This document shows, piece after piece, positions 1 to 6,284 of a DNA stretch of 6,974 bases. The notes beneath the pieces are model-generated. The model did no database searches. It had not been told where the DNA came from and worked only from the letters and a program-made list of their open reading frames with translations. The DNA lies in NCBI GenBank assembly GCA_027031305.1, contig JALVRJ010000046.1:1-6974 (forward strand), in the 5' to 3' direction. A program made the translations under genes and the position numbers. The stretch is from Hyphomicrobiales bacterium (GTDB taxonomy: Bacteria > Pseudomonadota > Alphaproteobacteria > Rhizobiales > Aestuariivirgaceae). Every line of letters starts with the position of its first letter. Positions within the stretch are counted from its first letter, which is position 1.

Positions 1-50
1 GTATTAGGCCATGGTGCAGGCGCTTGCCGAGGCGGGGAGGTGGGGAACCT
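1..50. other. Edge region downstream of ribF, no gene seen
   Basis: These 50 bases follow the ribF stop codon on the minus strand. The only minus-strand ATG here opens a two-codon frame (ATG GCC TAA), so it is not a gene. I see no hairpin followed by a T-run. In many proteobacteria ileS lies downstream of ribF, but nothing of it is visible here. Confidence 0.5.
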
Positions 51-1145
51 TCACAGGGCACCTTCGTGTTGCAGGTGGCCCAGCTTCCAACGGCAGGCGG
101 GGTCGTTTTCGGCAAGCGAGGCGAGATAGGCGCGGATGGTTGCGATGTCGACCTCCATTTGCGCCTCCAGCTCCGCCATGCCATCGAACTTCCTGTCCTC
201 GCGGATGAAGCCGACGATGTCGACGCACAGCCGCGCGCCATACAGGTCGCCGGAGAAGTCCAGCAGGTGCACTTCCAGCAGGCGCGGCCCGCCCGTTTCG
301 AAGGTGGGGCGGCGGCCAATGTAGCCGGCGCCGAACCAGCCGGAAGGATGTGGCATGGGCGGCAGGGCGTTCATGTCCAGCGGCTTGCCCGGCTGGCCGG
401 GCATGTCCATGGCCGGGCGCACGCGAGTGGCATAGATGCCTTCCTTCGGCTCGGCGCCGGGGGGCAGGGCGATGTTGACGGTGGGAAAACCCATTTCGCG
501 CCCGCGCGCATGGCCGGGCAGCACCTCGCCACCCACCATCCACCAATAGCCCAGCTCGCGCATGGCGGCCTCGACGTTGCCATGGCGCAGATGCGCGCGG
601 ATGGAGGAAGAGGAGAACGGAGCGATGCCGTCATCGTCGGTGACCTGCTCGACGATGGTGACGCCGAAGCCATGTTTTTCACCCAGTTGGCGCATCAGTT
701 GCGGACTGCCCTTGCGACCATGACCGAAATGGAAGTCGTAGCCGGTGACGACGTGCGCGGCGCCAAGGGCCTCGACAATGAAGCGGCGCACGAATTCCTC
801 GGCTTCCAACATGGCCATTTCGCGCGAGAAGGGCAGGATGGCGAAAATGTCGGCACGCAGGCCGCGCAACAGGCGGTGTTTCATATCCGGCGGGGTGAGG
901 CGGAACACCGGGTCCTCGGGGCGGAAGACATCGCGTGGATGCGGTTCCAGCGTCAACATTCCCCATTTCATGGCATCGCGCCGGGCGATGTCGCGCGCCG
1001 TGGCCAGCAGGGCCTGGTGGCCCCGGTGCACGCCGTCGAAGTTGCCGATGGCGATGACGGCGCCGCGCGCCTCTTCCGGGGCGGGGGCGTCGAGCGAAAA
1101 CCGCAGCGGCCAGGAGGACTCCACGCTTGCGCCAGCGCTGGTCAT
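51..1145 (-). CDS. ribF: Bifunctional riboflavin kinase / FMN adenylyltransferase (FAD synthetase) RibF
   Basis: This cytoplasmic enzyme phosphorylates riboflavin to FMN and adenylates FMN to FAD, using ATP in both steps. The 364-residue product has both modules. The N-terminal nucleotidyltransferase module carries GNFDGVHRGH (residues 34-43, the HxGH-type ATP site), GYDFHFGHGRKG (135-146) and FSSSSIR (177-183). The C-terminal riboflavin kinase module carries GREMGFPTVN (215-224, the family PTxN motif, here PTVN), EGIYA (235-239), GRRPTF (277-282) and LEVHLLDF (290-297), whose Glu291 should be the catalytic base. A Pro/Met-rich insertion at about 243-268 separates kinase motifs, as I expect in alphaproteobacterial RibF. 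The ATG at 1145 is preceded by AGGA seven bases away (1153-1156). It overlaps the stop codon of the upstream gene as ATGA, indicating translational coupling. The length is slightly above the usual 310-330 residues because of the N-terminal lead and the insertion. Confidence 0.97.
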   Translation of the reverse strand: MTSAGASVESSWPLRFSLDAPAPEEARGAVIAIGNFDGVHRGHQALLATARDIARRDAMKWGMLTLEPHPRDVFRPEDPVFRLTPPDMKHRLLRGLRADIFAILPFSREMAMLEAEEFVRRFIVEALGAAHVVTGYDFHFGHGRKGSPQLMRQLGEKHGFGVTIVEQVTDDDGIAPFSSSSIRAHLRHGNVEAAMRELGYWWMVGGEVLPGHARGREMGFPTVNIALPPGAEPKEGIYATRVRPAMDMPGQPGKPLDMNALPPMPHPSGWFGAGYIGRRPTFETGGPRLLEVHLLDFSGDLYGARLCVDIVGFIREDRKFDGMAELEAQMEVDIATIRAYLASLAENDPACRWKLGHLQHEGAL

Positions 1146-2065
1146 CGGTCTTTCCTTTCTTCCCGTTCCCAGGCTTCCTTCGCCTTCGCCAATTCACGCT
1201 CTTCCTCGTCAGCCAGCACCGCGCCGATGGCGGGGTTGAGCACCGCCGGGCCTTGTCGCCAGAAGGCTTCCGGTGCTTGCAGGCGCAGGCGGGCCAGGCG
1301 CGGCGAGGGCGCCTGGGCCAGTACGCCGGGATCGAGCAGGGCGTCGTACCAGCGCGTCCACACGGGCCAGTGTTCGCCCTTGCGGGCGTCGAGGATCTCG
1401 CGCATGGCCTTCCAGCCCTCGCTGGCCCAGCCCGGCGCTCGCGACAGCCACAGGGGTTGGCCGAGCAACCACAATGCCCGTTGGTGGCGGGGCGCATCGG
1501 CTCCGTTCAGCGCCTGCACGTCGGCGGAAACAGGGGCCCAGCCGTCGAACAGCTGCATCATCTGGGCCAGCGCGCGATAGCCGGCGTCGACGTCGGCCCC
1601 GGCGGAGGCGGCATAGGCGGCGCGCACGGCCGCGGCGCAGGCGTTGCGCGCGTGCACGAAGGCGGCCTGGGTGCGGCGGTTGGCGACGACGGAAGTGGCG
1701 CGCGATATGGCGGCGGTGGCATGTTTCACCGCCGCTTCCACGTCCGTCGCCAGCAGTCCGGCGTCGGCGGTGGCCATCATCAGGGTGGCGGGCGTGGCGT
1801 GCTCGCCATCGCCTGCGCGGGCGGCCTCGTGCGCGGCCAGTTCCAGCGCCATGGCGTGCGCCGCCGCCAGCGGGCGGATGGTGGGCAGCACCATGGGCAG
1901 GGCCTCTTCCTCGTCCTGGTCCAGCCACAGGCTGGCGGCGGGCAGGGTACGCAGGGCCTGGCGCACCACCAGCGCCAGCACCTCCGCCGGTGACAGCGCG
2001 CTCAGGGCCTGGCGCAGCTGCTCGGGGTCGCCGATGAGGAGGTTGTCGTTGGCGCCGCTGGTCAT
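1142..2065 (-). CDS. Uncharacterised Ala-rich helical protein, coupled to ribF
   Basis: I do not recognise a named family. The 307-residue product is rich in Ala, Leu and charged residues, has no signal peptide, TM helix or obvious catalytic motif, and is probably soluble and mostly helical. Residues 1-60 include an acidic stretch (DQDEEE, 49-54). Residues 60-170 are Ala-rich helices. Residues 233-280 hold a Trp/Tyr pattern, [13 protein letters not shown] and later [13 protein letters not shown]. From memory this resembles a C-terminal pattern (W..WY, then W..GP..vN..I) in several alphaproteobacterial proteins of unknown function; that is a recollection, not a search result. The C-terminus is a charged helix rich in Glu, Lys and Arg. 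I chose the ATG at 2065 over an in-frame one at 2122 because the residues gained upstream ([10 protein letters not shown]) look non-coding and AGGG (2077-2080) lies 11 bases before it. The stop overlaps the ribF start by four bases, so the two genes should be co-translated. Confidence 0.8.
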   Translation of the reverse strand: MTSGANDNLLIGDPEQLRQALSALSPAEVLALVVRQALRTLPAASLWLDQDEEEALPMVLPTIRPLAAAHAMALELAAHEAARAGDGEHATPATLMMATADAGLLATDVEAAVKHATAAISRATSVVANRRTQAAFVHARNACAAAVRAAYAASAGADVDAGYRALAQMMQLFDGWAPVSADVQALNGADAPRHQRALWLLGQPLWLSRAPGWASEGWKAMREILDARKGEHWPVWTRWYDALLDPGVLAQAPSPRLARLRLQAPEAFWRQGPAVLNPAIGAVLADEEERELAKAKEAWEREERKDR

Positions 2066-2076
2066 GATGCGTGTTT

Positions 2077-2080
2077 CCCT
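2077..2080 (-). promoter_or_regulatory. Shine-Dalgarno site favouring the 2065 start
   Basis: Read on the minus strand this is AGGG followed by AAACACGCATC and then ATG, an 11-base spacing. It supports the internal start at 2065 for the uncharacterised gene rather than the ATG at 2122. Confidence 0.45.
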
Positions 2081-2102
2081 GTCGTGGCCATGGTCGTGGC
2101 GG

Positions 2103-2132
2103 AGGGTAGGAGCCGCCGCCACGGGGCGTCAA
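2103..2132 (-). promoter_or_regulatory. Candidate sigma70-like promoter for the hypothetical-ribF unit
   Basis: On the minus strand a good -35 hexamer TTGACG (2127-2132) is followed after 18 bp by a weak -10 TACCCT (2103-2108). Transcription would begin near 2096, leaving a leader of about 30 bases before the start at 2065. The -35 is five of six to consensus but the -10 only three of six, so this is tentative. Confidence 0.35.
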
Positions 2133-2139
2133 GGGCGAA

Positions 2140-2173
2140 GGGCGCGCGTTCGTTGCGCACCGTGCGCGCGCCC
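2140..2173. repeat. GC-rich inverted repeat between divergent promoters
   Basis: Two perfect 9-bp arms, GGGCGCGCG (2140-2148) and CGCGCGCCC (2165-2173), flank a 16-base centre. Inside lies an alternative dyad, GCGCAC (2155-2160) and GTGCGC (2162-2167), separated by one base. No T-run follows on either strand, so a terminator is unlikely. It sits between the candidate -35 of the minus unit and the -10 of aat and could be an operator. In such GC-rich sequence it could also be chance. Confidence 0.5.
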
Positions 2174-2199
2174 GTTGGCGTGGCCTGGCGGCGCGGTTC

Positions 2200-2208
2200 T
2201 GGTATACT
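2200..2208 (+). promoter_or_regulatory. Extended -10 promoter for a leaderless aat transcript
   Basis: TGGTATACT reads as an extended -10 (TGn followed by TATACT, five of six to consensus). No strong -35 is seen at 16-18 bp, which fits an extended -10 type. The hexamer ends seven bases before the aat ATG at 2216, so transcription would be expected to start at or next to the ATG itself. No Shine-Dalgarno sequence is present upstream of that ATG, which agrees with a leaderless mRNA. Confidence 0.55.
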
Positions 2209-2215
2209 CCGCCGC

Positions 2216-2971
2216 ATGAAGCCGGAATTGCATCTAGCGCCCGAGGTTTTGTTGCGCGCCTATGCCGCCGGGGTTTTCCCCATGGCGGAAGGCGCGAACG
2301 ATGGCGACGTGTTCTGGGTGGACCCGCACATGCGCGGGATCCTGCCATTGCATGGCTTTCACGTGCCGCGCCGGCTGCGCCGGACCATTCGCAAGCGGCC
2401 CTTCGAGGTGCGGGTGAACACGGCGTTCGAGCGGGTCATCGCGGAATGCGCGGCGCCGGCGCCGGGGCGGCGCAGCACCTGGATCAACCATCTCATTCGC
2501 GAGGCCTACACCCGCCTGCACGAGCGTGGCCACGCACACTCGGTGGAATGCTGGCGGGATGGAGAGCTGGTGGGCGGCTTGTATGGCGTGTCGTTGGGGG
2601 CGGCCTTTTTCGGCGAGAGCATGTTCTCGCGGCGGCGCGACGCCTCCAAGGTGGCGCTGGTGCACCTTGTGGCGCGGCTGAAGGCGGGCGGCTTCCGGCT
2701 GCTGGACACGCAATTCGTGACCGAGCATCTGTGCCGCTTCGGGGCGGTGGAAGTGCCGCGATACGAGTATCACCTGTTGCTGGACGATGCGGTGCACGCG
2801 GCGGCCGACTTCATGGCCTTCGACGGCGACGATGACGTGGAAAGGGTTTTGGCGCTGGCACTGGCGCGGGCCGTTGAAAAGGGTGATGAATCATCACGAG
2901 GCGTGATGGATACGCCCGGACGGAATGGCGTGAAGGACGCAGGCGGATCAGACCCAAATGAGTGCCAGTGA
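2216..2971 (+). CDS. aat: Leucyl/phenylalanyl-tRNA--protein transferase Aat
   Basis: Aat transfers Leu or Phe from aminoacyl-tRNA to N-terminal Arg or Lys of proteins, marking them for ClpS/ClpAP degradation (bacterial N-degron pathway, cytoplasm). The 251-residue product shows AGVFPMAE (18-25), FWVDP (33-37), STWI (87-90), HAHSVECW (106-113), GGLYGV (120-125), FFGESMFSR (131-139), DASKVAL (142-148) and [11 protein letters not shown] (162-172). Glu134 and Gln166 match in motif and 32-residue spacing the E. coli catalytic pair Glu156 and Gln188. The ATG at 2216 is chosen because family homology begins at once; an in-frame ATG at 2084 would add 44 basic, low-complexity residues overlapping the promoter. 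The N-terminus is shorter than in E. coli, as expected for alphaproteobacteria. A tail of about 45 residues after the conserved core, hydrophilic from about residue 220, has no recognised function, and its end overlaps the lysE-type gene. It is transcribed divergently from the ribF unit. Confidence 0.96.
   Translation: MKPELHLAPEVLLRAYAAGVFPMAEGANDGDVFWVDPHMRGILPLHGFHVPRRLRRTIRKRPFEVRVNTAFERVIAECAAPAPGRRSTWINHLIREAYTRLHERGHAHSVECWRDGELVGGLYGVSLGAAFFGESMFSRRRDASKVALVHLVARLKAGGFRLLDTQFVTEHLCRFGAVEVPRYEYHLLLDDAVHAAADFMAFDGDDDVERVLALALARAVEKGDESSRGVMDTPGRNGVKDAGGSDPNECQ
2876..2897 (-). terminator. Candidate weak terminator for the LysE operon (inside aat 3' end)
   Basis: A perfect palindrome, GTGATGA-A-TCATCAC (2883-2897), can fold into a 6-bp stem with a 3-base loop. 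On the minus strand it is followed by CCTTTTC (2876-2882). It begins about 50 bases past the LysE stop codon. The stem is short and has only four Ts, so termination may be weak. A palindromic protein-binding site is an alternative. Confidence 0.35.
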
Positions 2972-3574
2972 GGCCACCAGCAGGGTGGCCATGACACGAT
3001 TGAACACTACCATCTGCCGCGCGTTCAGCCACTTGCCGGCGAGCACGCCGAGGCCGGCCCAGAAGGCGGCGGTGATGGTGCCGATGACGGCGAACAGAGC
3101 GGCCATGACAAGCATGTCCGTTCGCGGGTCGGCGTTGTGGCCGGCATAAACGCCCAGCATGGAAAGCACCATGGCCCAGCCCTTCGGGTTGATCCACTGG
3201 AAGGCGGCCATGCGGAAGAACCCTGGCGGGTGGCGGCGGCCACGATCGTTGCGCGCGTTTGCGTCCGCGGAGGACGATTCGGGCCGCGCGGTGGCGATTT
3301 TCCAGGCCATGTGCAGCAGGAAGAGGCTGCCGGCGATCTTCAGCGCCAGCGCCAGCCGGGGATGGAGGCGGAAAATCTCCCCCAGGCCCAGGCCGACGGC
3401 GGCGATCATGAAGGCGAAGCCCAGCGAGATGCCGAACACGCCGGGCAGGGTGCGCGCGAACCCCCAGTTGGCGGCGCTGGCGGCCATGATGGCGTTGTTG
3501 GGCCCCGGCGTGCCGGCGGTGGAAAAGGCGAAAATGACGAAGGCCAGCAGCCATTCGGTGTTCAGTTCGGGCAT
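2948..3574 (-). CDS. LysE/RhtB-family translocator (amino acid or small-molecule exporter)
   Basis: The 208-residue product is an inner-membrane protein of the LysE/RhtB superfamily, whose characterised members export amino acids such as lysine, homoserine, threonine or cysteine by proton antiport. Six hydrophobic segments are visible at about residues 7-27, 40-62, 72-92, 122-145, 152-178 and 188-207. The family signature TPGPNN is at 22-27 in TM1, and the second motif FQWINPKGW is at 125-133. A charged loop rich in Asn, Asp and Arg (about 97-117) separates the halves. Length is typical for the family. The ATG at 3574 has GGAG nine bases upstream (3584-3587). It starts 43 bases after the Cache-like gene and is probably the last gene of that operon. 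Its stop lies inside the end of aat, a 24-bp convergent overlap. The substrate cannot be read from sequence. Confidence 0.92.
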   Translation of the reverse strand: MPELNTEWLLAFVIFAFSTAGTPGPNNAIMAASAANWGFARTLPGVFGISLGFAFMIAAVGLGLGEIFRLHPRLALALKIAGSLFLLHMAWKIATARPESSSADANARNDRGRRHPPGFFRMAAFQWINPKGWAMVLSMLGVYAGHNADPRTDMLVMAALFAVIGTITAAFWAGLGVLAGKWLNARQMVVFNRVMATLLVASLALIWV

Positions 3575-3617
3575 TCGGCGAGGCTCCGTTTCAACGGCAC
3601 GTGGCGGGGGCGGAGAA

Positions 3618-4763
3618 TCATTCGCGCCGCAACAGCCACCATTGCACCAGTCCCAGCAGGATGATGAGCGCCACCGAGAAGATCCACAGCCACCTGTAGG
3701 GCTGATAGGGCTCGCGCAGTTCGCGCAGGCTCATGTCGGTGACGATGGCCCAGCGCACGTCGGCGAAATTCATCGGCAGGGCCACAAGGTAGCGTCGTTC
3801 GCCTTCGTCGTCGCGGACGATGGCACTGGCGCGCTTGCCTTCCAGCGCCCGCTTCACCGGCCCGATATCGACCTTTTTCCGCAACAAAGTGGGTTGTCTT
3901 TCATCCGGCAGGTTGTTGCGCAACAGGTGATCCTGACCGACGGCATAGGTACGCACGGTTCTGCCGAGGCCGGGGTGGTGGCGCAGGCTGGCGTTGAGCC
4001 GGCTGACGGAGATCTGGATGGCGTAGACGCTGATCTTGCGGCCGGAATCATCGAACATGGGAGCGGCGAAAAAGGCCGCCGGGGCGTTGCCGGAGGGCGG
4101 ATAGAAGGAAAAGTCGACGAACACGGCGTTGCCCGGCGTAGAGAGGGCGTTGGCCCGTCGGAAGGCTTCGCCGAGGCCGGTGGCGGCGTAGGGGCCGCCG
4201 TTGTTGGCGAAATTGAAGCCGAAATCGTCTTCCTTGGCGACGCTGAAGGCGAGGTCGCCCGCCGGCGTGAAAAAGTAGATGTCATGATAGCCGTGGTGCT
4301 TCATGAACTGGCGCAGGTTGGCGTAGGTCAGCGCGTGCAGCTCGGTATAGTCGGCATAGGCGTCGGTAATGGGGTGCAGGCGTGCGGCCTTGATGGTGCG
4401 CTTGTTCTTGGGCACGAAAAGGTAGCGCATTCCGACCTTTTCTTCCGGCGTCATGCGTTGCCAGATGTCGATGTATTGGCGGGCGATGTCGGTGAGTGTC
4501 TTCTGTTGCGACCACAGCGCGGTTTCCTGCTGGTGCGAGAGCAAAAAGCGGCGCACGGCGGATGCGCGCAGCTCGGCGAAAGTTTCAAGGCGGCGCCTGG
4601 CCAGGGCCTCCTCGGTGGCGAGAAGGCGTTGGAAATACAGGCTGATGCCGGCCACGGCCAGCACCACGAACAGCAACAGCGCCAGCCGCAACAGGCGTGA
4701 TCGGCGCTTGCGCCATTTCTGGCGCGCGTGGTCCTGGGTGAACGTGATGGGCTTGCGTGTCAT
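3618..4763 (-). CDS. Two-TM membrane protein with periplasmic Cache-like sensor region and no output domain
   Basis: The 381-residue product begins with a strongly basic cytoplasmic stretch (KWRKRRSR), then TM1 (about 25-44), a periplasmic region (about 48-352), TM2 (about 358-378) and the end LLRRE. Within the periplasmic region, GYHDIYFFTPAGDLAFSV (158-175), KEDDFGFNF (177-185) and GPYAATGLGEAFR (190-202) resemble, from memory, the double-Cache regions of alphaproteobacterial chemoreceptors and cyclases, where the pattern is Y.D.fl.d..G...Y.v.Ke.Df.tN followed by GP.....L..AF. Receptors of that kind continue after TM2 into HAMP and signalling domains; this one stops. The 43-base gap to the next gene leaves no room for a lost output domain, so the short form seems genuine. 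Inference: it binds a small ligand and signals through a partner, most plausibly the TAXI protein encoded just upstream. An in-frame TTG at 4781 would overlap the upstream stop, but the ATG at 4763 has a better ribosome site. Confidence 0.82.
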   Translation of the reverse strand: MTRKPITFTQDHARQKWRKRRSRLLRLALLLFVVLAVAGISLYFQRLLATEEALARRRLETFAELRASAVRRFLLSHQQETALWSQQKTLTDIARQYIDIWQRMTPEEKVGMRYLFVPKNKRTIKAARLHPITDAYADYTELHALTYANLRQFMKHHGYHDIYFFTPAGDLAFSVAKEDDFGFNFANNGGPYAATGLGEAFRRANALSTPGNAVFVDFSFYPPSGNAPAAFFAAPMFDDSGRKISVYAIQISVSRLNASLRHHPGLGRTVRTYAVGQDHLLRNNLPDERQPTLLRKKVDIGPVKRALEGKRASAIVRDDEGERRYLVALPMNFADVRWAIVTDMSLRELREPYQPYRWLWIFSVALIILLGLVQWWLLRRE

Positions 4764-4774
4764 GAGCGGCCGAT

Positions 4775-4779
4775 CCCTC
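4775..4779 (-). promoter_or_regulatory. Shine-Dalgarno site deciding the 4763 start
   Basis: On the minus strand GAGGG lies 11 bases before the ATG at 4763 and overlaps the TGA stop of the TAXI gene (TGAGGG). The alternative TTG at 4781 has no comparable site. The arrangement suggests translational coupling of the two genes. Confidence 0.5.
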
Positions 4780-6103
4780 AAGCGTGCGCCGGCTCGTCGC
4801 CGGGGGAGGAAGGCACGCGCTCATGGCGCGCCGCGCGGTATTTCCTCTCCCGCGTTATCTCGATGATGGCGTCGTTCAGCTCGTCCCAGGCGAAAGAGAG
4901 GAATTCGAAGCCGGTGGTGTTGATGTTGCCGTCCTCGGAATCCTTCAGCACGCGGGCGAAGATCTCCATCATGCGGTCACGATAGTATTCTTCCCGCGGG
5001 TTGGGGTCGGTCACCGCCTGGTTGTAGAGCGCGATGAGCTCGCGGTTGTAGGCGTCCACGCGCGCCTTCTGACGCCGGGTGTTCAGGCGCAGCAGGATGG
5101 ATGCGGCGCCGGCGAGAATGGTCAGGTAGAGCGCCAGCAGCTCGGCGTTTTCCTGCAGGAAGCTGGGCTTGTCGCGCTCGTAATAACGCCGCGCGCCCTC
5201 GTGCAACGGAATGGGGTGGTTGAACAGGGTGTCCGGGGCGGCGATGAAGCCGCTGAGGGGGGTAAGGGAGGCCAGCTCCCGCCTGTGTTCATAGATCAGG
5301 CGGGTCACGCGCTCCACCAGGTCGGGGGGCACGTCCACCCCCGCCACCAGCAGGCGCCGCACCATGGGCACGGGCAGGTCCCGCTCGGGCACCGCCGGCG
5401 CGCCGCGATAGGAACCGGCGGGCAGCACGCCTTCCTCGATGGCCGGCTGCACCAGCCGCAGCGCGCGGGTGTGGGGAATGGGCAGGATCTTCACCGCGTC
5501 GGAATGGATGATTTCCTTCAGCTCGGCGTTACCCGGCGCGCGCACGCGGAACAGCGCGTCGACGCCGCCGTGGACAATGGCCCAGGAGGCGGCGCGGGAG
5601 GACATGGAGATGAGGTTCATGTCGCGCGGAGAGAGACCGTAATAGCGGGCCAGGAAGAGGAACGAGCGGTATTGGCCGCTGCTCCTGGAGGGCAGGGCGA
5701 CGCTCTTTCCCTTCAGCTCCGCCACCGAGTTGATGGCGCGGTCCTTGCGCACCAGCAGCTGGAAGACATCCGGATAGAGCGAGGTGACCAGGCGCACGCG
5801 CGGGCCGGTGGGGGTGTCGGCCTGGATGGTGGCCATTTGCAGCAGCCCCTCGCTGAGCATGTGGGTGTTCTGGCCCGAGCCACCGGTCTCGGCGACGATG
5901 ATCCTCAGCTTCGGATCGTATTTCGTCGCCAGCCTGGAGATGGCGCTGACCATGGCGTAGGATTCGCCCTGCTTGTGGCCGGCGCCGATGACCAGCACTT
6001 GCGTGCGGTGGGAATCGAGCCAGATCAGCCCGGCCGAGATGACGAAGAAACCGAGCGTGAACAGGATCACGGCGCTGAATATGTGACGCAGGCCCGCTCC
6101 CAT
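4778..6103 (-). CDS. Membrane-anchored TAXI-family solute-binding protein with C-terminal TM and cytoplasmic tail
   Basis: TAXI proteins are type II periplasmic binding proteins that normally deliver substrates to TRAP permeases. In this 441-residue product, residues 9-29 form an uncleaved-looking anchor (no lipobox Cys, no clear AxA site). The TAXI domain spans about 34-310, with VLVIGAGHKQGESYAMVSAI (36-55) replacing the usual iGTGG.gG.yYp.g..ia, then ETGGSGQN (72-79), a family hallmark, ATIQADTP (91-98), VAELKGKSVALPSRSSG (127-143) and HGGVDALFRV (178-187). A second TM follows at about 321-340, then basic NTRRQK, so the last ~100 residues should be cytoplasmic; they are charged and helical with EFLSFAWDELNDAI near the end. 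No TRAP permease gene is visible nearby. The next gene, 14 bases on, encodes an output-less Cache-like sensor. The ATG at 6103 is the first in frame after an upstream stop at 6119-6121, with only a weak GGTGA ribosome site. The ligand is unknown; glutamate-like or other carboxylates are a family-level guess. Confidence 0.85.
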   Translation of the reverse strand: MGAGLRHIFSAVILFTLGFFVISAGLIWLDSHRTQVLVIGAGHKQGESYAMVSAISRLATKYDPKLRIIVAETGGSGQNTHMLSEGLLQMATIQADTPTGPRVRLVTSLYPDVFQLLVRKDRAINSVAELKGKSVALPSRSSGQYRSFLFLARYYGLSPRDMNLISMSSRAASWAIVHGGVDALFRVRAPGNAELKEIIHSDAVKILPIPHTRALRLVQPAIEEGVLPAGSYRGAPAVPERDLPVPMVRRLLVAGVDVPPDLVERVTRLIYEHRRELASLTPLSGFIAAPDTLFNHPIPLHEGARRYYERDKPSFLQENAELLALYLTILAGAASILLRLNTRRQKARVDAYNRELIALYNQAVTDPNPREEYYRDRMMEIFARVLKDSEDGNINTTGFEFLSFAWDELNDAIIEITRERKYRAARHERVPSSPGDEPAHA

Positions 6104-6204
6104 GTCTTCACCGTGCCGTCATGGATGTCTATAAGGCGTCGATGGCAAGGGAAGCGAGTGGTCCGCCTGGGCCCCGTTTCCGTCGTCCCCCTCTGCCGCG
6201 ATGT

Positions 6205-6233
6205 GTCATACAACTTGCGAACGTGCATGGCAA
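6205..6233 (-). promoter_or_regulatory. Candidate sigma70-like promoter of the TAXI-Cache-LysE operon
   Basis: On the minus strand TTGCCA (6228-6233, -35) and TATGAC (6205-6210, -10) are separated by 17 bp, both four or more of six to consensus. Transcription would begin near 6198, giving a leader of about 95 bases before the TAXI ATG at 6103. Confidence 0.5.
6215..6233. promoter_or_regulatory. Possible operator in the divergent BKACE/TAXI intergenic region
   Basis: An imperfect 19-bp dyad of form TTGCnA-N7-TnGCAA lies within the -35 element and spacer of the candidate TAXI promoter. The half-sites are only five matched bases each, so chance is possible. If bound, it would affect the minus operon and perhaps the divergent BKACE gene. 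The rest of 6104-6284 shows no other gene or clear plus-strand promoter. Confidence 0.25.
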
Positions 6234-6284
6234 ACGGGGGCGTGGCTCGACACGTTTTCTCAAACAATTGGGGGTTTTGCGGAA

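Noticed and set aside
24..1580. Open frame of 518 codons on the plus strand opposite ribF and the hypothetical gene
   Set aside because: It is antisense to ribF, whose motifs are unmistakable, and its translation is low-complexity in Gly, Ala, Arg and His with no recognisable domain. Long antisense frames are expected in DNA with such third-position GC bias.
2084..2215. N-terminal extension of Aat from the ATG at 2084
   Set aside because: The added 44 residues are basic and low-complexity, span the promoter and inverted repeat, and precede a start at which Aat homology begins directly.
3575..3617. Possible terminator between the Cache-like and LysE genes (CTCCG at 3584-3588 with CGGAG at 3611-3615)
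   Set aside because: The stem is only 5 bp with a 22-base loop and no T-run, and one arm contains the LysE ribosome site. Read-through into LysE is more likely.
3159..4700. Open frame of 513 codons on the plus strand opposite the LysE and Cache-like genes
   Set aside because: Its translation shows no domain and mirrors the codon bias of the two minus-strand genes, both of which have credible TM segments, motifs and ribosome sites.
4764..4781. TTG start at 4781 for the Cache-like gene, overlapping the TAXI stop as TTGA
   Set aside because: It lacks a ribosome site, whereas GAGGG precedes the ATG at 4763. It remains a minor alternative.
6201..6284. N-terminal extension of the BKACE protein from the in-frame ATG at 6201
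   Set aside because: There is no ribosome site before it, the extra 28 residues do not fit the family, and it overlaps the candidate promoter of the TAXI operon.
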